From Bisporella sp. PMI_857 (taxonomy: Eukaryota; Ascomycota; Leotiomycetes; Helotiales; Helotiaceae), in assembly GCA_021307315.1 (NCBI GenBank), contig JAJSPD010000079.1:1-64000 (forward strand): a DNA stretch of 64,000 nt, given 5' to 3'. Position 1 is the first letter of the stretch. Each line of letters starts with the position of its first letter. A program made the position numbers and the translations under genes. Positions 34,141 through 46,007 of this stretch are shown one piece after another. The notes under the pieces are model-generated. The model saw only the letters and a program-made list of their open reading frames with translations. It made no database searches and was not told the DNA's origin.

Positions 34141-34391
34141 AATACCTTTTTCTCAACTTTTGGTGACTGGCTAAGTTTAGATCGTGGAGAAGCGTTCCAC
34201 TTTACTCGAGGTTGAGCATGAAGAGTAGATTTCGGTCGACGCCTATTATAGTGCGATGAGCAAGTATGAATCGAGTAGTGATGATACTTTTCAGAAAGTG
34301 TACAAGAGAGTCAAGGGGATGAAAAACAAAGTCAAGTATATCCTTACAAGAAAGAGTATGATGAGAGGACAGTTTGGTTAAATGATAGTTA

Positions 34392-35109
34392 GTTTCATAT
34401 AATAAGTACTTTGAAGTTCCTCATCTCTTGAGCCCAGCCTTTACGGGACGTGATGAAGACCTCTAATATCTTACCACGTCATTCGCAACTAGACAACCGT
34501 CCAGGGACCGCTCTCAACGACGATTTGTGCTCTCTGGGCTTGGAGGATCAGGCAAAACTCAGATCTGCCTCAAATACATACAGGAATACCGTGAGATGTG
34601 TGTAAAGGGCTGATAACATGTAACCACTATTAATAAGTGCATTTAGGTACTGGGCATATTCTGGATCGACGTGAGCACAAATGAAAGCGCTCAGCAATAA
34701 TTTATGCAAATAGCATGCATTCTCTAAGTGGATGAGAATATTAACAGCGTCAAACGGAAATTAGGCCAACACCTCGCAAGCCTGGCTCCTGGTCTTTGAC
34801 AACGCCGACAACCCGAATGTATCGCTGTCTCCATACTCACCCGCGGGAAACCTAGGCGATATTATTATCGCCAGCCGAAATCCTCAGTGTCAACACTACA
34901 ATACCGTAGGATACCGGGAAGTAGGGCAACTATCGCTTACTGATTCCATGTCATCACTAAATAAAATCGTCTATGTGGCAACCAGCCCTTCACCGCAAGA
35001 TACAGAAGAAAGCCAGAAAATTGTCAAGACTCTTGGTTATCTTGCATTAGCGATTGTACATACCGGAGCATATATTCGCGAAACTTGTTCGCAAACTGTA
35101 ACCCTATAA
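34392..35109 (+). pseudogene. NB-ARC (NLR) gene fragment
   Basis: From 34392 the frame reads EVPHLLSPAFTGRDEDL, a TAA stop, YLTTSF and then RRFVLSGLGGSGKTQICLKY, a perfect P-loop. A probable intron (GTGAGA..TTTAG, about 34590-34646) leads to LGIFWIDVSTNESAQQ, stops, and then LLVFDNADNPNVSL (Walker B), GDIIIASRNP, and LGYLALAIVHTGAYI (the GLPL region). This is the NB-ARC ATPase core (PF00931) of a fungal NLR. It lacks an N-terminal effector domain and C-terminal repeats and has at least three in-frame stops plus a frameshift around 34760-34790. It ends in AT-rich DNA. Confidence 0.85.
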
Positions 35110-35583
35110 CACTCTCAAAAACAACAGTATAATTAATTCAAAAAGCAAATTAAGCGACCCGCTTTTATCAAATATTTACAATGTTTCCCTTTTTTTTTTG
35201 TCAACACCACAAATGCAAATAAAGCGCTGATGCAATATATTAGCTAGAAAAAGATTTACTAGGGCCGGTAAATAAGCATTTAAAAACAGGCGCGATGCGG
35301 CCACTTTTACGCCGTTGACGCGTCGGATTACCGTTTATCATCGCCTAACCGTGACCACTATCCGTCCTTCAGATTCAGATTCAGATTCCTGAAACTGATC
35401 CAAAATTTCGTTTCCAGCTTAAAACTAATCGGTCAAATGTAATTAACATATATTCTGTATCCTGGATACTTATGCTAGCACCCAGAGATTGCTATATAGT
35501 AGCTACAACAAACTATTCAAAGAATTTTTCGACTCCTGTATTCAATATGGAAATAATTGCAGGGATATCCTAAACTCGATGGC
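35110..35583. other. AT-rich flank, no gene
   Basis: This sequence separates the NLR relic from the 3' end of the kinase-ankyrin gene. A short ATTCAG tandem lies near 35371-35388. Confidence 0.5.
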
Positions 35584-38500
35584 TCACACGAAGAAGAACC
35601 ATATGGAAATCCATGACTCGATAGCCAAAACAACAAGAGGAAACAAGTATGAGTAGTCCGTGCATGTGGCGTTGCCACTAACCTCCACACTATTACTACA
35701 AAAAAGCAACGGCTTCCAGTTTAGCTTGATGATAGTGATAGGCACTATAAAGTGGTTGAGGATTATAAACAACGCCGAGAACAGAACCCCTCCGGCTTTC
35801 TCAGATCTTATGGACATTTGATTCATCGAAAGACCCACGGGAACAAAAGGGAAAAATAAAGTAAGGGGAGCCCAGATATATACAAATACAAATTTCTGGG
35901 CATGGGATATGTCTAGCCAGATATTGGATGTCAGGTATACTAGACATAGCGGTAACACCAAAAAGTATGTTGGAACAGCCAACATAGCCAGCCATAACAC
36001 AGCCGTCTCCCGCCTTTGCGAGAAGTAAGTAACAAGAGGTGATACCCTTCCCCCATGATCAAGTAGGATCTCTTGGCATTTCTCATTCCTGGATTTCCAC
36101 TCCATAGAACGATAATCTTCCAGCTTCTTCTTATATGCTTTGTAGATGGTTGCGTGCGTGCTGCTATGGATCCATTCGTCCTGAGGTAGATCGGGATTGA
36201 GATGTAGTATTATCTCACTAAAGTCGAACCCGATACCATACCACCTCACCACCTCTGGTCCGCGAGACACGGCCTGGCAGTATTGTAAAGGGGTTGAGAA
36301 ATATAACCAGAAGGCACCGTTGCTATTCCACCCTCGTGACAACATTTGCTCTAAAGCATCAACATCTCCTCTACGAATAGCAAGCCGTAGATAACTTGCC
36401 GAGGTCGAGTGTCCAAGTGCGACTTGTTCCCCAATGACATCCCATAAGGCGTGCCGATCCGCACGTGAGGTTTTAATATTTCCCAAAAGCAAATAGTTGT
36501 ACTCGGTATTGGTTAGGGTGCATCTCATCCACTCAGGTATACCATCACCTTGATAGCATTTGTCAACTCTAGTTTTCGCGGAGGGAGATTTTCGTTGAGG
36601 AAAAAGTTGTTTGAAAACGAATTGGCATTGCTCATATGAGCCGTCTGCGAGGATTTGAGAGATCATGTCTGGAGCCCACAGACGTAAGCCAGTGTGTTCG
36701 ATCCGGTACCCGCCTAGCTTTCCATTCGTGGATTTTTCGTGTGTCCATATTTCAGGGAAACGTGTTGCAACCGTTGTTGCAATATCAAAAGAGGAATGTA
36801 ATACTGCATATTCAAAGAACCTAGGCCTCTCCACGGTGACCAGGCTCTTATGGCTTTTATCAAGGATTGACTTCCTGCCTATCATATTAGTAAGTGTTCA
36901 TAGGTGGAATAAAGGCAATTTGTTTACAAGAAATATTTGTCTTTATGAGAGGATTTGACAAATACATTCAATGCAGTTTGCACCTGGTTGATCTCATGAG
37001 TGGCGTCCGGCGCGGGTTCCGAGTCTCGCTTTAGTCCGAAAAGTATCCTTTTCACATAACTCCATTGTGTTTCATGTTTTATGCTACAGCCAAATAATGA
37101 ACAGGGCAACCTGATACATTCCGAGAAAAAGGACGGATCCTCTTTCAAGAATGTTTCATATGCTTCTCTGTAGCCGAGTTGGATTGATTCTAGAATAGGC
37201 CAACTCTCAGGCGGCCCGTTGACCCACCACCTTCCTGGAAACTTGCGCGCTCTACCTTCCTGAAGTAGGAAGTAAATAGCGTAAACGTTGTTCCTGGATA
37301 CAGCTTCGCCTAGAATGGAGTATGCCAGTGTATGGATATCCTTTGCAGTGGTAAGAAGGAAGCGGATAGTCCGTTCTAGGAATACATTATGTTTGGCGCC
37401 ATAGTTAATCGCTCTGAATAGCGATTCTGGTAGATCCATGGCGGTGACAACAACAGAGTTAAATGGGACTTTGTAAAGTGGAAGCAATTCTTGACCAGCC
37501 CATACTTCAATCCGGCTGAGATCAATTTCTTTTGTACTCCTGTGTGTTTTGACATGCTCTACTAACAGCTCAATCGCATCTGCACGGAGTATTGACAGCG
37601 ATATGGCCAAAGTCCTGCGGAAATGAGAACCTGCTTCGCACATTCGGCAGGGGACCTTTGTCCCTGGCAAATGGCAAGCTTCCAAAAGACATTCCAGAAG
37701 AGTGAGATTGCCAACAAGAATAGAGTTGAGTAGAGAGTCGCAACGAATGCCAAATGAGAATGTTAGACTAGCTTCACTCGATCTCGGCAGCGCCTCATGG
37801 TAAATACTAGCCCCCTTCGAAATCAACCTTGGAACTGTACTTCTAATCATCGATTCATCAAGCAATGCCAACTCATGTAGTATAGTGCGTTGTAGTTTGT
37901 TGCAAATGCCAGCATCTATGTTAGGCTGAGACACCAAAAATTCGAAAAAATCAGCTTTCTGTAGCTTTGCAGCCAAAAAGAGCAGTGTATTTCCTTCGTC
38001 ATTTTGGCTATTGAGAATCAAAGGCTCCTCGTTGAGAATTCCTTGTAGTTCCTTTACCGCTCCACAATAGAGGATTTGCGAGACTTTATCAGGCAAGCTA
38101 GGAAGGGTGCTGGTATCATAGTGATGATCAACTTGCTCTCCTTCATAGTTGTCATCGTCAGAGTAATATTCCGTTTCGTCAATACTGCTAGAGTGGATTA
38201 TACTTGCAGAATTCTCGGCTGCTGGTTCTAGCGCGACCTGCTCACTTATTGTTTGTGGCAATTGATAAGTCTTGAGACTAGCAACTTCAATTCCTCTCAG
38301 AGGTTCTGTATGCTCCCCTTGCATTGCTTCACAGAGTGACTGTGAAACATTCTGCGCTACCACAACTCCCCCCCCTGACGCTACTGAAAGCCAGTGCAGG
38401 CAATCTGGGAATGAGACTGAAACCCCGAACCCGGAAAAGTAACACACAGCAAGTTCCCAAGCACAAGACATTTTCCGAGGATCTTTGCTGTCAGAAGCAA

Positions 38501-39893
38501 TTCGCAATAAAGCCGAACTAAGATGCTTCTTGAGTTGGTGGCTTGTTCTCGATAGTGTTTGGTACCCGATTATGACCTAACCCAGAATTGGGTTAGTTAA
38601 GGCTACTCAGCTTGGCTAGGTGTAAATATACCATTTCTGATACTTTCATTTGAGCTAAGGGCCTTGCATAGCTAGTATGATGTCCGTAGAAATTGTCTAA
38701 ACTATGACCGTTGATTTCATTGTATCTATAGAGCTGTTAGAACAATATTGATGTGTTGAGTCGAGGTAGTGTGCTTACCTTTTGATTATGCTGAGGCAGT
38801 GTTTCAAATTTCGCCGTCTTTTATTTAGTTGGACAGTGTGGTTCAATAACCTTCGAATAACATCCAAGTTCAGGTCAGATTCTGTATTTTCCTTGTCTTC
38901 CTTTTCGATTATGTCTACTGCCTTTGTAAGTAAGGTGTCACCTTGCTTATGCGTCTCAACGTCCTCCACATCAACGTGAAAGGGCCGGCCAATCATGACA
39001 GATAGAGTGACAAGTCCATATGAATAGCAGTCAGTGGCTATCATGTCTTTGAAACTCATAGTTGTTGCCTTAGTGGCCTCAGGTGCGCACCATTGTGGAG
39101 TGAAAGCGGGAAGAGCATTCAATCGATTATGCTCGAACACCGAGTGGCCGAAGTCTGTCAACTTAACCATGAACTCATCCTTTCCGTTCGGTCGTGGGAA
39201 CACTAGGAGATTCTCTGGCTTCACGTCTCCATGAACGACCCCGCAGTGATGAAGTGCAAGTAATCCCTCCGCGACATCTCGGCACATATCTAACTTTGGT
39301 TTGAAATTCATCCGCACAAAATTCCATCGTTGCCAGAAATTATCAAGGGCACCCTGAGGAGCTAGCTCTTCTAGAAGTAATGGACGGGGGATAGTCGCCT
39401 CTTCATCTTCAAAGTCCCAACAAATACCGTGGAATCGGGCGATGCTAGGATGGTCTCGTAGTGGGGGATGCGTCCTTATTCTCAGCTCCGTGATAAAGCT
39501 GATCAATGCGTAGGACTGTTCTTCGAGAATACTCTGCCGCGGTCGCTTGACGATCAGAGTCTGAGATTGCGTATTTAGCGTGTCATCAGAAACCTTTGAT
39601 GCACGAAGTCCTGGGATCTTCGTATGGCTGACAGTGCTTGTGTGGCCTTTGTTGTACTGTGTCTCTTCACTCGACTGGATCTGGCAAATGGGGGCGAGAT
39701 CATCTCCATGCCTCCGGTATATGTCACAGATCAAACTGGTTAGAGTAATGAAGTCTGGTAGCGGCTCATTGCCTTGAGCTCTACTGAAATTTTCTCGTAG
39801 CCTTGTGAAATTTGTCCTTGTCTGCGTTATTGAGTACCTGAGATCCACCAGATTGACGCTGCCTTGAGGAGCAAACGAAGTATTTGTTGTCAT
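35584..39893 (-). CDS. Protein kinase with ankyrin-type repeats and C-terminal membrane helices
   Basis: Proposed exons are 39893-38779, 38725-38632, 38576-36928 and 36874-35584, joining to about 1382 residues. All introns have GT..AG ends and phases agree; the exon 2 donor could also be at 38643. The first 370 residues hold a kinase domain: LIVKRPR (ATP Lys), a catalytic loop HGDVKPENLL (Gly in place of the usual Arg of HRD) and VKLTDFGHS. The next part (YQTLSRTSHQLKKHL, AWELAVCYFSGFGVS) is typical of fungal kinase-ankyrin proteins. Then come ankyrin-like repeats (DEGNTLLFLAAKL, KADFFEFLVS, NLTLLECLLEA) and, at the C-terminus, four to five hydrophobic segments (AVLWLAMLAVPTYFLVLPL, VFVYIWAPLTLFFPFV). 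It shares a 423-bp promoter region with the divergent HeLo gene. A role in recognition or cell-death signalling is inferred from context. Confidence 0.85.
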
Positions 39894-40316
39894 GGTTTCT
39901 AGAGGTTAAATTATGAAACTATTGCGGCGATTATGGTTATGCCCGCGCAGGTAATTGAGCGACTTTGAAAGTAATGAGATGGAAATACAGCCTGATAGGA
40001 ACAGCAGAGGTTGCTCGGTAGTTACTAGTAAGCACAAGCTGGGGCTATGATGTGGGGGCGGGGTAAAAGGAGAGGAAGGAGGGAGACCATAACGGTTCGC
40101 CCTACAGGGCGCCTCGTCTCTGGCGGGGCTATGCAAGACAATCGAATTTTACTTGCAGCCTGCATCCTCCAAAGCAAGGCTCGAACAGTCAAAAGGGCAA
40201 GGTTTACGGGCAAGGTCTGCACGTAAAGTCAGCATCTCTCTCAGCACATTGAATCGCAACTTTAATCAGTTTTTTTACCCAATTCCATGGTGCTCTAGTG
40301 TAAGCAGAGCGAGAAC
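39894..40316. promoter_or_regulatory. Shared divergent promoter region
   Basis: These 423 bases separate two start codons pointing away from each other, those of the kinase-ankyrin gene and the HeLo-like gene. The short distance suggests co-regulation. I see no clear TATA box or named operator. A frame-open but unsupported minus-strand ORF covers part of it. Confidence 0.55.
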
Positions 40317-42236
40317 ATGGCGACAGGTTTGGAGATTCTTGGCGCTGTTGCGGCTTCTATCGAGCTGGTCAGGGTCACCAAGATCGGCTTGACGATCTTT
40401 AACGGATTTCGGCATACGGATTTGATTCCCAGAGAACAAAAAGAATTACATTTTCAAATGGTCACCCAAGGCTTGAAGTTCGAGTGGTGGTGTTTCACGC
40501 TGGGGATACAAGACATAATCGAACTGGAAGAGACTAACCCAAAGTGGCATTACTCGGAAGACTTTCAGCAGTTTGAGGCAACTTTGGAAACAGAACTACG
40601 CTTCAGCAACAAGGAGATTGTTCGCTTGACAATTGATATTATAAGAAGCATGAATCAAAAGTTTGATGAAGCGAGTAGGATCTTTGCGAAGTACGTCGAA
40701 TCGAAGCGATCAAAGGCCCCAGAACGTAGCAATAGAATATTGCATTTTAACTGGGGAAAGTTCTCTGCAAAAAGCAAAGCCGAGTTGACCTCTGTGAAGG
40801 CTGGTTATCTAGAAGCTAGCAGAGGGTTTAGATCTTCGGATGGGGCCTCGCTTTCCTCTACTGCTCGATGGCTCTCAATGGACAAAAGCGCAATCACTCA
40901 ATTATTGTCGACCATCGAATCTCTGAACGGCTCGTTGATAGACCTTTTACAATACAGTCTTCGGATTCAGGTTAGTCGCAGGACAAACATGGCGATTCTC
41001 GACAACGCAGATCCACATACACTCGCACTGATGCAGAGTCTGCCTGATGATAGCGACTTGAAGCCTCTGGCTAGTATGAGAAGGTGGCAAATACGCGAAC
41101 TAAAAGAGGAGAATAGCGATGTGGCTTCGGATAGGTCCACATCGACTTTGACTACCGAATCGGTGAACGCTAGGATCCATACATACCCAGTGGAGGATTT
41201 CAAGCGCGGTACCTTGCGGATTGGAGAGTCACGAAGCCTATCAATATTAGATGACAAACCTGCCATAGTCGAATGGAAATACTTCAGCAAGGAACACCCA
41301 TTTCGGGTCGAGCAGTCTGTACGCCTTGCCAATTTAGTCGCAATCCTCAATCGAAATGATCTTTTCAGTAAATTTCTGGCTCTTCCTTGTAGGGGACTGG
41401 TTTCGGACACTGACAATTCGAGAATTGGAATCGTCTTCTCTACCACAGACTCCAGTTTAATTACCATGACAACGCTTCGGGATACCATCTTATCCACCGA
41501 GAAAACTCCGCCGCCTATCGGGCAGCGTTTTGAATTGGCGAGAAAATTCTCGTTGTGTCTTGCATCTCTGCACTCTGTGAGGTGGCTCCACAAATCTATC
41601 AGGAGCGATAATTTTATCTGTTTCCAGCAGTCAAGGGTTGGAAGTGCCACTAACCACCCAAATACGTCAGTATTGAATTCAGAGTCAACTTCTGACGTCG
41701 TCAGCAGTGAACTGAACTCAGCCGTTTCCGGAACTGGGCCGCTGGTGGTGGCCCCCGAACCACTCCCGTCATTCTTTTTACTAGGGTGGGATCTTTCTCG
41801 GCCGGATCACCCTTCCGAACTGTCTGAGACGCTATCAATATCTACGCTGGGTTTCCAGACAAAACGCGAAATCATCCAGATGTACAGTCATCCCGATGTC
41901 TGGCTCGGTACAGGTCCCTCCAAACGAACCCCATACCGACCTCAATTCGATATATATAGCATGGGTCTCGTTCTTCTCGAAATCGGCCTATGGAGAACTA
42001 TCGACAAGATGTGGTTCAAATGTAAGGACGATACAGAATTCAGGCTTCGAGTTAAGACCGAGTACTGCGATAAACTACAATCAAGAATGGGGCTGATATA
42101 CTGGCGAGCGGTACAGAGGTGCTTGATTAATGACTTCGATATTGGTGATAAAGTCCTGTCAGGTAGGACAGACTTTCATTTACAGGTGTCCTTTGAGAAA
42201 CACGTCGTCTCCGAATTGGAAAGATGTTGTGCTTAA
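40317..42236 (+). CDS. HeLo-like domain protein with C-terminal pseudokinase
   Basis: A single exon encodes 639 residues. The N-terminus (MATGLEILGAVAASIELVRV, LIPREQKELHFQMVTQGLKFEWW) has the layout of HeLo-like domains, the helical membrane-acting module found in HET-S and related cell-death proteins, about residues 1-210. The C-terminal half resembles the fungal DUF7580-type kinase-like domain: RFELARKFSLCLASLHSV, WLHKSIRSDNFICF, FFLLGWDLSRP, YSHPDVWLG and FDIYSMGLVLLEIGLWR. Where a kinase would have HRD and DFG it reads HKS and LGW, so catalysis is unlikely. HeLo proteins with this partner domain are thought to be executors of allorecognition death. The reading frame is intact and free of the C to T stops seen in neighbouring relics. 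The start ATG at 40317 follows directly on the shared promoter. Confidence 0.85.
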   Translation: MATGLEILGAVAASIELVRVTKIGLTIFNGFRHTDLIPREQKELHFQMVTQGLKFEWWCFTLGIQDIIELEETNPKWHYSEDFQQFEATLETELRFSNKEIVRLTIDIIRSMNQKFDEASRIFAKYVESKRSKAPERSNRILHFNWGKFSAKSKAELTSVKAGYLEASRGFRSSDGASLSSTARWLSMDKSAITQLLSTIESLNGSLIDLLQYSLRIQVSRRTNMAILDNADPHTLALMQSLPDDSDLKPLASMRRWQIRELKEENSDVASDRSTSTLTTESVNARIHTYPVEDFKRGTLRIGESRSLSILDDKPAIVEWKYFSKEHPFRVEQSVRLANLVAILNRNDLFSKFLALPCRGLVSDTDNSRIGIVFSTTDSSLITMTTLRDTILSTEKTPPPIGQRFELARKFSLCLASLHSVRWLHKSIRSDNFICFQQSRVGSATNHPNTSVLNSESTSDVVSSELNSAVSGTGPLVVAPEPLPSFFLLGWDLSRPDHPSELSETLSISTLGFQTKREIIQMYSHPDVWLGTGPSKRTPYRPQFDIYSMGLVLLEIGLWRTIDKMWFKCKDDTEFRLRVKTEYCDKLQSRMGLIYWRAVQRCLINDFDIGDKVLSGRTDFHLQVSFEKHVVSELERCCA

Positions 42237-43100
42237 CGTAAGTCGTGGCGTAGCGCATCTAGTAGCGTAACGTGTCAGGGAAGGAGATCATGCAGAGAGT
42301 TGGCTTGGTTATATTGTAATGAAATGAATTGAGAGAGAATGACGTGTTCAATACAGGGATGTGGACCCGTGAAATAATGCGTCTAATTGCGGAGGATCAC
42401 CTTATCAAAACTTAAATAATATAATAAATCTGAGTACAGCGGTTTGGGAGTGCCAAAATAGAGATTTGGCCGCTGTTTTATGTACTTTCAGCCGCTCACT
42501 TAGCTTTCTCAAAAGCCTTTACGTGCTTTTTTTGTTTAGTGAGCCCCCGTCAAATAAATACAGCAGCCGTGCTATTGAAAAATGTATAAAATAGTTGTGT
42601 TTCGGAAATAGCAGTTATTATAAATGCTACTTGTTGAATTATTACTTAAAATAAAAATAAAACGAAATAAGTTTTACCCCCCAAAAATTCAACTTTACAT
42701 TTTATAAACTGTTGCGAACCGTGAATTGAAAAAGCTATTTTAATATGTGGTTTTTTACAACAACAAATCCAGCACCAAGACAGCCAATAAATTAAAACTG
42801 ACCCGTAGCCGGAAACAAATATGTAGCGAAAGTTTTATTGCACAACTTAATTCTCCACCAACTGATAGCTGAATTTAGTAGCCTTATGCTGACATGTCCG
42901 ACTAGTGCACTATTATAAAATATTTATTATTTTTAGGGGTTTAGTTATTTCAAACACCATTAAGTCCAAACATTCTCGTTAACGATCAAGGCTTAACTGT
43001 CGGAATACCTACCACGTAGCAAAGGGCGTAGTAGCTATTGACTACGCTCTTGCCGGTGTGGTTCTGGTATTCGTTGATTCACTGATTCTAAGCTACGGTA
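42237..43100. other. AT-rich gene-free stretch
   Basis: This is very AT-rich between about 42480 and 42960. No gene or family motif was seen. Confidence 0.55.
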
Positions 43101-43478
43101 TCGCGAGGTTGTGGGTCCTTTCATGACCTACAACTCATATGATCTGGTGGTTCACGTGATTTTATTTACGCGCGTTCCGACATTAACTTTTATATAAGTT
43201 TTATTCAATGCCTATAATTCTCTTATACTCACAATTCAAGGGTTTTATTGACTGGCTCTATTTTAGCTTTCGGAGAAACCAGCGGCCGCTTTAACAACTC
43301 AAGGCGAACAGGGGTCTCGATCCGTAGATCTCATGGAGAAGGACTCAAAAGTGTGAACGACTATCAATTGTCATAACGAAGAGAACAAGCTACAGATGAA
43401 AGGAAGTGTTGGAACGCATGTAACTAGTCACGTGAAGAGTTGTGGGTCCTCTCGGGACCTACAACCTCTTCGCGACAC
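43101..43478. repeat. Inverted-repeat pair built on a palindromic TTGTGGGTCC..GACCTACAA motif
   Basis: The left arm (about 43101-43157) reads TCGCGAGGTTGTGGGTCC, GACCTACAACTC and then TTCACGTGA. The right arm (about 43430-43478) reads TCACGTGAA, GAGTTGTGGGTCC, GGACCTACAACCTC and TTCGCGA. Each arm is itself a hairpin, and the two arms are inverted with respect to their flanking TCGCGA and TTCACGTGA words. This could be a small TIR element or diverged LTR ends. No target duplication was found. Confidence 0.5.
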
Positions 43479-43924
43479 GTAGTTTAGAACACAACAACAA
43501 TCGACACACATCTTACACCTGACGCCAACGAGCATACTAAATGAAATCACTAGTCTGCCCGGCGACCCGTGAGATGCAGTCAATCGACAGGAAGGAAAGC
43601 AGCACTTTATATACAAGAGACTGGCCAGGGGCCAGTGTAAGCGAGTCTGCCCTGTCGTGTCAGGGCCGAGATCTAGGGGCAACCGTAGCTAGTAGGGAGA
43701 TTAATCGGGTTAGTACACTCAGCTCTATACTCATAGAACAACCACTATTCATCTGTCACCCTCGTAAGGTACTTAAGGTGAACAGCTATGCAGAGACCGT
43801 TAGATAAGCAGTTATTGCGACAATTCTATCGACTACCCAACAGAAGGGAGAGTGGAAGGGCGATAGCATGATGGGTTGATGGACATCTTTCGGTAGGGAT
43901 GCTTTAATTAATGCCTGACACGCT
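43479..43924. other. 5' flank of HET gene
   Basis: A TTTATATACAAG box lies near 43606 and several direct CTAGT words occur. The stretch could be LTR-derived or a plain promoter; I cannot decide. Confidence 0.4.
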
Positions 43925-46007
43925 ATGAAGATTCGGCTAATCAGGAGATTGCAGAGACTAAAGCTCCATCCTTTTAAATACAACTCTCTCACGAATCCAA
44001 GCTCAATCCGCCTCCTTCGGATCCAGCCGGCCGACGATGGAGGCCTCATCCGGTGCTCATTAGAAGAAGTAGACCTCGAGAACAGACCGTCCTATGTAGC
44101 CCTGTCTTACACCTGGAAAATCATTGGGAGGTCGGGAAACCGCAAGAGAATCATTAACTGCAACGGCGCTGCCCTCTCAATTGGCCAAAACTTATACGAC
44201 GCCTTATTTTGAGCTTCGTAAGACTTGGAATGGCAATTCCATTTGGATTGACGCGATATGTATCGATCAGAGCAATATTGCGGAGCGGAGTTCCCAAGTT
44301 GGCTTGATGGGGAGCATATTCAGTGCTGCTGAGACGGTCTTTGGATGGCTTGGAAGAGCAGATCGCTTTTCGGAAGTAGCTCTGCGGTTTATGGCCACGA
44401 TGCCACGTTGGACTGACGAAGTAGCCCGCGCTGAGATAATGCATGACGGCCATACCTATGACAGCGCGGCTGATTTCGTAGAGCAGTCAAGTTCGACTTA
44501 TGAGTACGCTTGGAGTGCGGTGTTAGTACTCGTTTTTAACGGTTGGTTTGGAAGAGTCTGGGTGGTTCAAGAAATACTGCTCGCTCGTCAGATAGTCATA
44601 CATCTCGGGCCCCACAAGGTTCCTCAAGAGATGTTGCTCAATGCATCCAAATGGGTCAACTACTGGATGCATCTATCTCAAGGTGCTCCTATACCAGAGT
44701 TAGACTTCTTTTCTCCTGCCCTTCGAACTCGAGATACCATGGTCCACGGTGCACGATTGCACTTTGGAGATGTCCTAACCCTCTACCGCGACCGCCCATC
44801 CACTGACCCCAGGGACAAAGTCTTCGCCCTGCTTTCTATTTGTGATCCGAAGTCCTTGCAGATTTGCCCTAGGCACGACGGAAATGCACCTCTTTCCTCA
44901 ACTCAGAGTGCCCTCAAGTCAGAATTGGTTGCAGACTACAGTAAATCTACAACTGAGGTCTATATGGAATGTGCACAATGCTTGCTTTATCAAGAACCGG
45001 GCTTATACGTTCTTTCACTTGTCGGGTGTGACGGATATTTCCCAGGAAGAGAGTCTATGGCACCAGGCATTCCATCTTGGGTGCCGGATCCTAGCATCAC
45101 ATTGCTGCCGAAGCCGCTTCGCTCTTTCGGCGGCGATGCCTTCACGACTGCGACGGCCATGCGTTCTATGTTCCGCGTTTCAGAAGATGCCCGGACACTA
45201 CATCTCTCAGCAGCGAAATGTGACAAAGTTGTCTGCATGGGTGAATCTCACGCAGAACTTGTTGGAGCAATGTTACTTGCATTATTACAAGGGGCCTTTC
45301 TTACTATGGCTTCCAGCTTTGGAGCTGTGTACCCTCCGACCAAAGAACCTAGCGTGTCCGCCTTGGCACGTACTCTAATTGCAGACCTGTCCGATGGGAC
45401 ACATCCAGCTTCACCAGCCCTGACGATAAGTTTCCTTAACTGGCTCGGCGTGCTAGTAGGAACTGCCATGGAGATTAAAAGGTCAAGATGGAATAGGATT
45501 TTTACTCAGGCCTTAGTCCTAAGGCCATCAAGGCATGCGTACCGCGCCGAAAAACTTGCTGCTGTAGTTGAAACATTTATTTCAACTTGTGAGACCCCAG
45601 AATTTGCAATTCGACAAGCGATGGAAACATCAATGGGCGGCCGCGATTATACCGGGAGGATATTCAACTTTCCAAGAGCTGGCGTAGCTTCAGCTCGCCG
45701 AAAGGATGCCAAAGAATCGCAAGTGCAAGATGATCCTGACTTATTCGCTACTACATTCAATTCTGTGGGCCTGAACAGGCGGTTTTTCATGACAGAGAAG
45801 GGTTGCATGGGACTTGGGCCTTTCACGTTGCTTGAAGGGGATACTATCATGCTCGTTGCTGGCGCATATGTGCCTTACGTCTTTCGACCAGCTGCAGCGG
45901 AAGGCGGCTCCTGGGTGCTTGTTGGTGAGACATATATACATGGGATTATGCATGGGGAAGCTTTGCAAGCTGGGGAACTGGAGTTCAAAACCATCGATCT
46001 TGTCTGA
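43925..46007 (+). pseudogene. HET-domain gene with a single frameshift (near-intact)
   Basis: The first frame (from 43925) encodes SIRLLRIQP, SYVALSYTW and CNGAALSIGQNLYDALF. The second frame takes over with ELRKTWNGNSIWIDAICIDQSN, FGWLGRAD, GRVWVVQEILLARQ, STDPRDKVFALLSIC and a long C-terminal region closing with VGETYIHGIMHGEA. The two frames meet at TTTT (44207-44210). Removing one T makes the junction read continuously, and no GT..AG intron fits. So there is one single-base insertion in an otherwise clean gene of about 690 codons. After SYTW the usual GD is replaced by KI. It is either a recent pseudogene or an assembly/sequencing error; the rest of the frame has no stop. Confidence 0.85.

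Noticed and set aside
40967..41650. 227-codon minus-strand frame
   Set aside because: Antisense shadow of the HeLo/pseudokinase gene.
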